Shown: positions 1 through 5,500 of the stretch, piece by piece | Numbering within the stretch: position 1 is the first letter of the stretch | How the letters are laid out: the number at the start of each line of letters is the position of its first letter | Source of the DNA: Lysobacteraceae bacterium | GTDB lineage: Bacteria; Pseudomonadota; Gammaproteobacteria; Xanthomonadales; Xanthomonadaceae | Direction: 5' to 3' | Length of the DNA: 6,948 nucleotides | Assembly: GCA_028293685.1 (NCBI GenBank) | Contig: JAQGOI010000060.1 | Location: forward strand, 1 to 6,948 | Translations under genes and position numbers: made by a program | The notes under the pieces: model-generated | Database searches by the model: none | What the model was told of the DNA's origin: nothing | Seen by the model: the letters and a program-made list of their open reading frames with translations, nothing else

Positions 1-1096
1 CCGCTGGCGGAGGGGCATCGAGCAGCGCGCGCAACTGATCGTGCAGCACCTGCACTTCGCGCAGGCGGGTGTGGCAGGCGTGGAACTGCAGGCTGCCGTC
101 ATGGCGATCGACGTCGACGCGCGGCCACTGCGTGTCGAGATTCCCCGACAAGGGCGAACGATTGTCGAGCACGTCGGACTGCAGGCGACCAAGCAGGCGG
201 TCGCGCGGCGGTTCGACGAACGGCGTGAGCTCGAACGAAGCCGCCACCGCTTCGCCGCTGCCGAGCAGGGCGATGAAATCGCGACCCGCCTGTCCCCATG
301 CCGCCAGCAGCGGATTGTGATCGTCGGGGCCAAGGAAACTGTCGTCGTGCTCGGGTGTGTAGCCGCCGGCCCAGCGGCCGAGGTCGCCCCAGTACGCACG
401 GGCCGGCGTGTGCAGGTAGAAATGTTGCGTACCCGCACGCGCCTGGCTGGCGATCACCTGCAGCACGTCCGGCGACACGTTCTGGCAGGCGAACACGAAC
501 AATCGCGGTGGCAATCCGACCGGTGCTTCGCCCTGGGCAGCGAAGCGGCGCAGGTAGGCATCGATGCGGCGCGCGCGATGCTGGCGGCCGCGCGCGATCG
601 TGCGCCAAAGGCCTGCCTGCCAGTCGTCCGCCGGCGCGCTGCGCTCCCAGGCCAGCAGCCAATCGCGACGCCACGCCTGGTATTTCTCGAAGGTGTCGGC
701 CAGTGCGCCGGCCAGCGACCACGCCTTGATCGGATCGCCGTCGTGCAGGAAGCCGGCCAGCGCCGACGGTGGCGCCTGTTGCAGCGCGCGCAGCACGTGC
801 CAGCGCAGGATCTCCGGCGACAGGCGATCGGCGGCCGGGGCCTGGCCCAGGTTCGCGTCGAGCGCGCTGTCGACGAACTCCCCGGGCGTCAGCAACTGCA
901 GGTTCGCGCAGATGCCCAGGCGCTCGGCCAGCGCCTGCTGCAGCCAGCGACGCATCGATGGTTGCGGCACCAGCACCACATCAGGCCGCAACCAGTCGCC
1001 GTCGGCAGGCAGCGCAACAACTTCGGCCGCCAGCAATCCGGCCAGCACATCGAGCGCATTGGAGTGGTAGAGACGAAAATCGCTGGCGGCCGGCAT
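1..1096 (-). CDS. recC: RecBCD exonuclease V subunit gamma (RecC), N-terminal part, cut by the window edge
   Basis: RecC is the subunit of the RecBCD helicase-nuclease that recognises Chi sites and splits the duplex during double-strand break repair in the cytoplasm. Reading the minus strand from the ATG at 1096 gives 365 uninterrupted codons to the left edge, about a third of the usual ~1,100 residues. The start matches the RecC N-terminus (FRLYHSNALDVLAGLL, residues 7-22). Further matches are MRRWLQQALAERLGICAN (43-60), FEKYQAWRRDWLLAWE (132-147), FYLHTPARAYWGDL (221-234), NPLLAAWGQAGRDFIALL (256-273) and the strongly conserved FHACHTRLREVQVLHDQL (336-353). I chose this ATG because it places YHSN at the usual distance from the start. 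No strong Shine-Dalgarno is visible, and an ATG 7 bases upstream is out of frame. recB and recD would be expected beyond the left edge. The gene is divergent from the mla operon. The identification is firm; the C-terminal part is not in view. Confidence 0.95.
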   Translation of the reverse strand, partial: MPAASDFRLYHSNALDVLAGLLAAEVVALPADGDWLRPDVVLVPQPSMRRWLQQALAERLGICANLQLLTPGEFVDSALDANLGQAPAADRLSPEILRWHVLRALQQAPPSALAGFLHDGDPIKAWSLAGALADTFEKYQAWRRDWLLAWERSAPADDWQAGLWRTIARGRQHRARRIDAYLRRFAAQGEAPVGLPPRLFVFACQNVSPDVLQVIASQARAGTQHFYLHTPARAYWGDLGRWAGGYTPEHDDSFLGPDDHNPLLAAWGQAGRDFIALLGSGEAVAASFELTPFVEPPRDRLLGRLQSDVLDNRSPLSGNLDTQWPRVDVDRHDGSLQFHACHTRLREVQVLHDQLRALLDAPPPA

Positions 1097-1290
1097 CGGC
1101 TCATCTTGCCGGAGCGCTGTCGCATCTGCCGAGAGCGCCGCGGCCAATCCAGGCTGGCGTTGCGCGACCGCCCGATCAATGGGCGCGTCACCAAGGATGA
1201 TGCTGCGACAATGCGCGCGGCGCGGCTCCGTCGCCATTCAGCACCCGACCGCCAAGCTGCCCCGCTTTTTGCGATTCCATCAGGCCTGCC
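1097..1290. promoter_or_regulatory. Divergent intergenic region between recC and mlaF
   Basis: This 194-base gap separates the two divergent starts, so the promoter for recC and probably that for the mla operon should lie here. I searched both strands for sigma-70 type -35/-10 pairs at 16-18 base spacing and found no convincing one. The best single hexamer is GACAAT at 1207-1212 on the plus strand, with no matching -35. Close to mlaF, AAGC (1254-1257) and GCTT (1264-1267) flank a six-base loop and are followed by three more T, a very weak hairpin about 20 bases ahead of the start codon. No ORF with a recognisable product fits in the gap. The regulatory role is inferred from position only. Confidence 0.45.
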
Positions 1291-2091
1291 ATGACGACCG
1301 ACTCGCCCGCCGTGCACCTGACCGATGTCCGCCTGGACCGCGGCGGTCGTGCGGTGCTCGAGCACATCGACCTGGTGGTGCCGCGCGGCAGCATCACCGC
1401 CGTGCTCGGCCCGTCGGGCAGCGGCAAGTCGACCCTGCTGGCCGCGCTGACCGGTGAACTTCAACCTGCTGCCGGCACCATTGAAGTCCTCGGTGCGCCG
1501 CTGCCGCGGAGCCAGCGCGCGTTGCTGCAACTGCGCAAGAGCATCGGGGTGTTGCTGCAGGGCAACGGCCTGCTGACCGACCTGAGCGTCGCCGACAACG
1601 TCGCCTTGCCATTGCGCGCACACACGCAGCTGCCGCCAGCGCTGATCGATCGGCTGGTCGCGATGAAACTGCACGCCGTCGGACTGCGCGCGGCCGCCGA
1701 GCTGTATCCGCGCGAATTGTCCGGCGGCATGGCGCGTCGCGTGGCGCTGGCGCGTGCGCTGGCACTGGACCCACCGCTGATGATCTACGACGAGCCGTTG
1801 ACCGGGCTGGACCCGATCGCCAGCGGCGTGATCATGAGCCTGATCGCGCGCCTCAACGCCAGCCTGGGCCTGACCAGCATCATCGTCACCCACCATGTGC
1901 ACGAAACGCTGCCGATCGCCGATCGCGCGATCGTGATCGCCAATGGCCGCATCGTGTTTTCCGGTACGCCGACGGAACTGCAGGCGACGGCCGATCCGCT
2001 GGTGTTGCAATTCCTGCGTGGCGATCCCGATGGTCCCATCGCCTTCGACGCCGTCGCGCGTGCGGGCCTCGCTCTCGAGGAGCCGGCTTGA
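1291..2091 (+). CDS. mlaF: Mla phospholipid ABC transporter, ATP-binding subunit MlaF
   Basis: MlaF is the cytoplasmic ATPase that powers phospholipid movement by the inner-membrane MlaFEDB complex. The 266-residue product carries a full set of ABC motifs: Walker A GPSGSGKS (40-47), Q-loop Q90, signature LSGGM (143-147), Walker B LMIYDE (163-168) with E168 as the catalytic glutamate, and switch histidine H201 in IVTHH. Features that point to MlaF rather than another ABC ATPase are the segment PLRAHTQLPPALID (107-120), LSGGMARRVALARA (143-156), and the C-terminal tail DPLVLQFLRGDPDGPIAF (235-252), which matches the MlaF tail that packs against the partner subunit. Length is close to the E. coli protein (about 269). 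The ATG at 1291 has only a weak AGG at 1282-1284 upstream, but it gives the expected short lead into the first strand. The stop overlaps the mlaE start. No key residue is missing. Confidence 0.96.
   Translation: MTTDSPAVHLTDVRLDRGGRAVLEHIDLVVPRGSITAVLGPSGSGKSTLLAALTGELQPAAGTIEVLGAPLPRSQRALLQLRKSIGVLLQGNGLLTDLSVADNVALPLRAHTQLPPALIDRLVAMKLHAVGLRAAAELYPRELSGGMARRVALARALALDPPLMIYDEPLTGLDPIASGVIMSLIARLNASLGLTSIIVTHHVHETLPIADRAIVIANGRIVFSGTPTELQATADPLVLQFLRGDPDGPIAFDAVARAGLALEEPA
2077..2082 (+). promoter_or_regulatory. Ribosome binding site of mlaE
   Basis: GAGGAG inside the last codons of mlaF lies 8 bases before the ATG at 2091 and 5 bases before an in-frame TTG at 2088. The spacing slightly favours the ATG, which also forms the TGATG stop-start overlap. 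This is the strongest Shine-Dalgarno in the operon. Confidence 0.75.
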
Positions 2092-2843
2092 TGCCGTTCG
2101 TGGCCGCCACCCGTTCGATCGGCCGCGCCGGACTGTTTTCGCTGTCGGTGCTGCGCGCGTCGGTTCCCACCCGCGATTTTTTCGCGGAGCTGACGCGCGA
2201 GATCTACAAGATCGGCGCGCGCTCGCTGCCGATCATTGCGGTCGGCGGTGCCTTCGTCGGCTTGTCGGTGACGCTGCTGGGCTATCGCGCGCTGGATACC
2301 TACGGCGCCAGCAACCAGATCAGCGCGCTGGTCGGGCTGGGGCTGTATCGCGAACTGGCGCCAGTGTTGACGGCGCTGCTGTTCATCGGCCGCGCCGGGT
2401 CGTCGATCGCGGCCGAACTGGGCCTGATGCGTGCCACCGACCAGATCACCGCGCTTGGGCTGATGGCGATCGATCCGATCGCCAAGGCCGTCGCGCCGCG
2501 GTTCTGGGCGGCGGTGATCTGCGTGCCGCTGCTGACCGGCTTCTTCTGCAGCCTGGCGATCACTGCCAGTTATTTCGAGGCCGTCCACGTCATCGGCATC
2601 GATTCGGGCACGTTCTGGCAGGTGCTGAAGGACAGTGTCGATTTCCACCACGACTTCCTGGTCGCGCTGGAGAAATCGGCGGTGTTCGGCGGCGTCGCGG
2701 CGCTGGTGGCGTCCTACGTCGGCTTCCACGCCGAGCCGACGGTCGAAGGCACGTCGGTGGCGACCACGCGCGCGGTCGTCAACGCCTCGCTGCTGGTGCT
2801 GATGTTCAATTTCGTGCTGTCCGCGTTCCTGTTCGGCAAGTGA
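2091..2843 (+). CDS. mlaE: Mla phospholipid ABC transporter, permease subunit MlaE
   Basis: MlaE is the integral inner-membrane subunit. As a dimer it binds phospholipid below the MlaD ring and passes it during the MlaF ATPase cycle. The 250-residue product has family hallmarks in order: an N-terminal amphipathic stretch, EIYKIGARSLPIIAVGGAFV (38-57) leading into the first membrane segment, LYRELAPVLTALLFIGRAGS (85-104), the cytoplasmic coupling region GLMRATDQITALGLMAIDP (111-129), PRFWAAVICVPLL (136-148), IDSGTFW (170-176), then TTRAVVNASLLVLMFNFVLS (225-244) and the terminal LFGK, which parallels LMFGN in E. coli. Length agrees with E. coli (260). The start was taken as the ATG at 2091 rather than the in-frame TTG one codon earlier. 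Translation is likely coupled to mlaF through the TGATG overlap. Nothing appears truncated. Confidence 0.96.
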   Translation: MPFVAATRSIGRAGLFSLSVLRASVPTRDFFAELTREIYKIGARSLPIIAVGGAFVGLSVTLLGYRALDTYGASNQISALVGLGLYRELAPVLTALLFIGRAGSSIAAELGLMRATDQITALGLMAIDPIAKAVAPRFWAAVICVPLLTGFFCSLAITASYFEAVHVIGIDSGTFWQVLKDSVDFHHDFLVALEKSAVFGGVAALVASYVGFHAEPTVEGTSVATTRAVVNASLLVLMFNFVLSAFLFGK

Positions 2844-2863
2844 TTGCCGTCGTCATCCGCTTT

Positions 2864-2868
2864 GGGAG
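2864..2868 (+). promoter_or_regulatory. Ribosome binding site of mlaD
   Basis: GGGAG sits 6 bases before the ATG at 2875. An in-frame TTG at 2869 would abut this site directly, leaving no spacer, so the motif decides the start in favour of 2875. Confidence 0.75.
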
Positions 2869-2874
2869 TTGAAC

Positions 2875-3447
2875 ATGTCCGTCCGCGGTCCCCGTCTTGA
2901 ATTCGCCGTCGGCGCCTTCCTGCTGCTGGCGCTGGCATCGCTGCTGGTCCTGGCCCTGGCGTCGACCAACGGCAAGTTCGGCTTCGGCCGCCATACGTAC
3001 CCGTTGAAGGCGCGCTTCACCAATCTCGGACAGCTGCGCACGTCGGCGCCGGTCAAGGTCGGCGGCGTCGTCATCGGCGATGTGGCCGACATTCAGCTGG
3101 ACCCGGTCAAATTCGACGCCATCGTGACCCTGGCCATCGACGACCGTTACAAGGATCTTCCCGCCGACACCTCTGCCGGCATCCTCACCGGGGGCCTGCT
3201 GGGAGAAAGCTACATCGGCCTGCAACCCGGCGGCGACGAGCAGGCCCTGAAGCCCGGCGAGGAGATCGCCTTCACCACGCCGGCGGTGGACCTGATCCAG
3301 ATGGTCGGCAAGTACATGTTCGGCGGCGGTAGCAAGCCCGCGGCCGGCGACACTCCTGCTGCAGGCACGACCGCTGCAAACCGGGGCGCCGTAAGCGCCA
3401 CGCCTGAAACCACGCCCCCATCCTCCCCGGACACACCGAAGCCATGA
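2875..3447 (+). CDS. mlaD: Mla phospholipid transport protein MlaD, single MCE domain, membrane anchored
   Basis: MlaD forms a hexameric ring on the periplasmic face of MlaE and channels phospholipid between MlaE and MlaC. The 190-residue product begins with a short cytoplasmic stretch and one membrane segment (about residues 10-29, rich in Leu and Ala), an uncleaved anchor. The MCE domain runs from about 41 to 117. It includes ARFTNLGQLRTSAPVKVGG (46-64), VVIGDVADIQLDP (65-77) and the pore loop LTGGLLGESYIGL (104-116), whose paired leucines L108-L109 correspond to the hydrophobic pore leucines of E. coli MlaD. A helical segment follows (VDLIQMVGKYMFGG, 138-151), then a low-complexity tail rich in Ala, Thr, Pro and Ser to residue 190, as in E. 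coli. Length is typical (183 in E. coli). Starts 31 bases after mlaE and overlaps mlaC by four bases. Confidence 0.95.
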   Translation: MSVRGPRLEFAVGAFLLLALASLLVLALASTNGKFGFGRHTYPLKARFTNLGQLRTSAPVKVGGVVIGDVADIQLDPVKFDAIVTLAIDDRYKDLPADTSAGILTGGLLGESYIGLQPGGDEQALKPGEEIAFTTPAVDLIQMVGKYMFGGGSKPAAGDTPAAGTTAANRGAVSATPETTPPSSPDTPKP

Positions 3448-4100
3448 AGCGCACCGTTCTTTCCTTCCTTGTCGCGACCGCCCTGGTTACAGGGACGCTG
3501 GCTACGGCTGTCGCCCCCGCGGTCGCAGCCGAGTCCGCCACCAGCCAGCAGGGCTCGCCCAGCCAGCTTGTGCTGGACAACAGCCAGCGCGTGCTGACCA
3601 CGCTCGAGAAGCGGCGCGTGGAATTCACCAGGGACCGCGGCGCATTGCGTCAGTTCGTGTCCAGCGAATTCAGCCAGATGTTCGACCGCGACTACGCGGC
3701 GCGGCAGGTGCTGGGCCGCCACGGTCGCGGTGCCGACGACGCCGACGTCAAGCTGTTCGCCGACGCGCTCGCCGACAACCTGATGCAGCGCTACGGGTCG
3801 TCGCTGCTCGACTTCAACACCCAGCTGCGCGTGCGCGTGAAGTCCGAGACGGCGTTGCCGCGCGGACTCGGCGTCAAGGTCGCCAGCGAACTCATGCGCT
3901 CGGGCGGCGAGCCGATCCCGGTGGACTACCTGATGCGTCGCTCCGGCGGCACGTGGAAGGTGTTCGACGTCATGGTCGAAGGCGTGTCCTTCGTGCAGAC
4001 CTTCCGCCAGCAGTTCGATGGCGAGCTGACCCACAAGTCGATCCGACAGGTCGCCGCGGACCTGCGCAGCGGCCAGTTGCAGGCCGATGCCAAGCGCTGA
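3444..4100 (+). CDS. mlaC: Mla periplasmic phospholipid-binding protein MlaC
   Basis: MlaC is the soluble periplasmic carrier that shuttles a phospholipid between outer-membrane MlaA and the inner-membrane MlaFEDB complex. The 218-residue product starts with a cleavable signal peptide: MKR, a hydrophobic core to about residue 20, and a likely signal peptidase I site in APAVAA/ES near residue 29. The mature part has the Tol-Tol_Ttg2/MlaC pattern: an N-terminal helical segment (NSQRVLTTLEKRR, 46-58), FVSSEFSQMFDRDYAARQVLG (71-91, the family's F...D/R region), a central helix FADALADNLMQRYGSSLLDF (105-124), and the conserved strand turn GGTWKVFDVMVEGVSFVQTF (168-187), matching DMIAEGVSM in E. 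coli. Length is near the E. coli value (211). The ATG overlaps the mlaD stop (ATGA) and lacks a well-spaced Shine-Dalgarno, so coupling to mlaD translation is likely. Confidence 0.94.
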   Translation: MKRTVLSFLVATALVTGTLATAVAPAVAAESATSQQGSPSQLVLDNSQRVLTTLEKRRVEFTRDRGALRQFVSSEFSQMFDRDYAARQVLGRHGRGADDADVKLFADALADNLMQRYGSSLLDFNTQLRVRVKSETALPRGLGVKVASELMRSGGEPIPVDYLMRRSGGTWKVFDVMVEGVSFVQTFRQQFDGELTHKSIRQVAADLRSGQLQADAKR

Positions 4101-4392
4101 TCACGCCTCCGTCCCGGCGTCGCTGCGTCGTGACGGCGACGTCCTGCGCATCAATGGCGACCTGGGGGTGAACACCGTCGCCGCCCTGTGGGCGCCGGCG
4201 CTCGCGCAGCTGGCCGGCGTGCGGCGCCTGGACACCCGCGGCGTCCTAGTGGTCGACAGCAGCGGTGTCGCCCTGCTGGCCGAGTTGGCCGCCCGCGCGG
4301 GCGCGGCGACCATCATCGAAGGCGATCCGCCGGGCCTGGGCGCGCTGCGCGCCGCATACCGGCTGACACCGGGCCTCGACTACTCGGCTTGA
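4087..4392 (+). CDS. mlaB: Mla system STAS-domain subunit MlaB
   Basis: MlaB is a small cytoplasmic STAS protein that binds MlaF and stabilises and activates the MlaFEDB complex. The 101-residue product is a single STAS domain: an early strand (DVLRINGDLGVNTVAALW, 18-35, aligning with the E. coli pattern GELDQDVLLPLW), a second strand (VRRLDTRGVLVVDSSGVALL, 45-64) and a helix after it. The conserved DTGG-type turn reads D57-S58-S59-G60; S58 corresponds to the threonine of E. coli MlaB known to matter for function, a conservative change also seen in other STAS proteins. The start at 4087 lies 14 bases inside the end of mlaC in a different frame and has only a poor upstream purine run, so coupled translation is probable. 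Length matches the family (97 in E. coli). Sequence identity to known MlaB appears low, so part of this call rests on operon position. Confidence 0.9.
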   Translation: MPSADHASVPASLRRDGDVLRINGDLGVNTVAALWAPALAQLAGVRRLDTRGVLVVDSSGVALLAELAARAGAATIIEGDPPGLGALRAAYRLTPGLDYSA

Positions 4393-4398
4393 GGTTTC

Positions 4399-4410
4399 GG
4401 GCTGCAGCCC
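4399..4410. repeat. 12-base perfect palindrome between mlaB and mlaA
   Basis: GGGCTGCAGCCC lies in the 47-base gap, 7 bases after the mlaB stop and 29 bases before the mlaA start. It is self-complementary with no spacer, so it would make a poor RNA hairpin, and no T-run follows. It might be a protein-binding dyad or chance in GC-rich DNA. I assign no function. Confidence 0.35.
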
Positions 4411-4439
4411 GCCGGCCACCCAACCACTACACTTTCGCC

Positions 4440-5438
4440 ATGACCCTCTCTCACATCCGGCTGTCGTGGCTGTTGTTGCTGGCGGCCACGAGCGCCCAGG
4501 CGCAGATTGCCTCCGCCCCCGACCGATCCGTAGCTACCGGCATTGCCGCGGCCCAGGTGCCAATGCCGGTACCGGCAGCGCCGGCAGCGAGTCCCGTTGT
4601 GGTCGGCGCACCGGCGCAAGCGCCGCCCGTCGATCCGCGCACGCACGCCGAGCAGGACTACGACGCGCTCTACGGCAATCCGGCCCAGGACTACAACGCG
4701 GTTGCCGATCCGACCCTGCCGCCGCCGGCGGAACTGCCCGTCAGCTACGACCCGTGGGAGCCGATGAACCGGCGCATGCACGCGTTCAACAACGTCATCG
4801 ACCGCCGTATCGCGACACCACTGGCCAAGGCCTACGTGAAGGTTGTCCCGCGCCCGATCCGGTTGGGCGTCGGCAATTTCTTCAGCAACCTTGGCCAGCC
4901 CGTCAGTGCAATCAATGCCCTGCTGCAGGGCAAACCCAAGCAGGCGGCCCAGGCTTTGGGCCGCTTCGGGCTCAACATGACGCTGGGCATGGGCGGGCTT
5001 CTGGATCCGGCCACCGACGCGCACCTGCCCAACCACAGCGAGGATTTCGGCCAGACCCTCGGTGTCTGGGGCTGGAAGCGCTCGCGTTACGTCGAGCTGC
5101 CGCTGTTCGGTCCGCGCACCGTGCGCGATGTCGTCGGCCTGGTCGCCGACGCGCCGCTGTCGCCGATGCGCCAGATCGACAGCAACAACACCCGTGAATT
5201 CCTGCAGGGCCTGCAGCTGGTCGACATCCGCACGCAACTGTTCGCCATCGACAGCATGCGAGCCGGTGCCACCGACGAATACGCACTGTTCCGCGACGCA
5301 TGGCTGCAGCGCCGGCGCTACCAGATCTTCGGCGACCGCCAGCAGAACGACAGCTCGCTGCCGGCGTACCTGCGCGACGACCAGGGCAATCCCACCGTGC
5401 CGGCCGATGCGATGCCGGGGATCGAAGGCGTGCCTTGA
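4440..5438 (+). CDS. mlaA: MlaA/VacJ family outer-membrane phospholipid transport protein, lacking a lipobox cysteine
   Basis: MlaA forms a ring-shaped channel in the inner leaflet of the outer membrane, takes phospholipids from the outer leaflet and hands them to MlaC. The 332-residue product has a signal peptide (residues 1-21, ATSAQA/Q, a signal peptidase I type site). A Pro/Ala-rich stretch follows (about 22-100), then the VacJ domain from YDPWEPMNRRMHAFNNVIDR (103-122). Diagnostic blocks are VPRPIRLGVGNFFSNLGQP (136-154), INALLQGKPKQAAQALGRF (158-176), NMTLGMGGLLDPA (179-191), DFGQTLGVWGW (202-212) and YVELPLFGPRTVRD (217-230). Two things are odd: there is no cysteine anywhere, so it cannot be lipidated in the usual way, and it is longer than E. 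coli MlaA (251) because of the N-terminal extension. The start at 4440 was chosen because it begins a clean signal peptide; the open frame extends upstream to 4188 but only as an out-of-frame overlap of mlaB. No Shine-Dalgarno is evident. Confidence 0.93.
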   Translation: MTLSHIRLSWLLLLAATSAQAQIASAPDRSVATGIAAAQVPMPVPAAPAASPVVVGAPAQAPPVDPRTHAEQDYDALYGNPAQDYNAVADPTLPPPAELPVSYDPWEPMNRRMHAFNNVIDRRIATPLAKAYVKVVPRPIRLGVGNFFSNLGQPVSAINALLQGKPKQAAQALGRFGLNMTLGMGGLLDPATDAHLPNHSEDFGQTLGVWGWKRSRYVELPLFGPRTVRDVVGLVADAPLSPMRQIDSNNTREFLQGLQLVDIRTQLFAIDSMRAGATDEYALFRDAWLQRRRYQIFGDRQQNDSSLPAYLRDDQGNPTVPADAMPGIEGVP

Positions 5439-5500
5439 GGCGCCGCTCGCTGGTGAGTGGATCCAACGCTGGCGCGCGAGCGCGCTACTGCAGCTTTCCG
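5439..5500. other. Convergent intergenic gap between mlaA and rmuC
   Basis: These 62 bases separate the facing 3' ends of the mla operon and rmuC, where transcription from both sides should stop. The only notable structure is GCGCG-CGAG-CGCGC at 5472-5485, a five-base-pair GC stem with a tetraloop, extended imperfectly by T5470/A5487 and a G-T pair. Neither strand has a T-run after it, so it is not a canonical intrinsic terminator. A Rho-dependent end or a weak bidirectional structure is possible. Confidence 0.4.

Larger units (their letters stand above)
1291..5438 (+). other. mlaFEDCBA operon encoding a complete phospholipid transport system
   Basis: Six consecutive plus-strand genes encode every core part of the Mla pathway. 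The junctions are: mlaF/mlaE overlap by one base (TGATG at 2089-2093), mlaE/mlaD gap of 31 bases, mlaD/mlaC overlap by four bases (ATGA at 3444-3447), mlaC/mlaB overlap by 14 bases, and mlaB/mlaA gap of 47 bases. Several genes lack a good Shine-Dalgarno of their own but overlap the preceding stop, which suggests translational coupling. The order FEDCB is the standard one. In E. coli mlaB is followed by ibaG and murA and mlaA is unlinked, whereas here mlaA closes the cluster. Co-transcription is inferred from spacing; a separate promoter for mlaA cannot be excluded. Confidence 0.87.

Noticed and set aside
1254..1270. Hairpin plus T-run just before mlaF as a terminator or attenuator
   Set aside because: The stem is only four base pairs with a six-base loop and its T-run is mostly part of the stem; too weak to call.
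41..1294. 417-codon plus-strand open frame across recC
   Set aside because: It lies exactly antisense to recC in the same codon register, the frame in which stops are rare when codons end in G or C. The protein is Arg/Gln-rich and shows no recognisable domain, while the opposite strand is clear RecC.
889..2010. 373-codon minus-strand open frame spanning the recC start and mlaF
   Set aside because: It is codon-register antisense to mlaF, rich in Gln, Arg and His, and runs across the real divergent intergenic region into recC in the wrong frame.
1785..2729. 314-codon minus-strand open frame over mlaF and mlaE
   Set aside because: Register-aligned antisense shadow of mlaE, whose coding sense is unambiguous; the product is low-complexity and charged.
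1943..2872. 309-codon plus-strand open frame overlapping mlaF and mlaE
   Set aside because: An alternative frame on the same strand as mlaE; the Arg-rich translation has no family resemblance, whereas MlaE in the neighbouring frame is well conserved.
3210..4034. 274-codon minus-strand open frame over mlaD and mlaC
   Set aside because: Antisense and in codon register with mlaC; no recognisable domain or start signal.
4188..4439. N-terminal extension of mlaA to an upstream ATG
   Set aside because: The extra 84 residues are an out-of-frame reading of mlaB and would bury the signal peptide that begins at 4440.
4380..5237. 285-codon minus-strand open frame over mlaA
   Set aside because: Antisense and in codon register with mlaA; composition is typical of a shadow frame.
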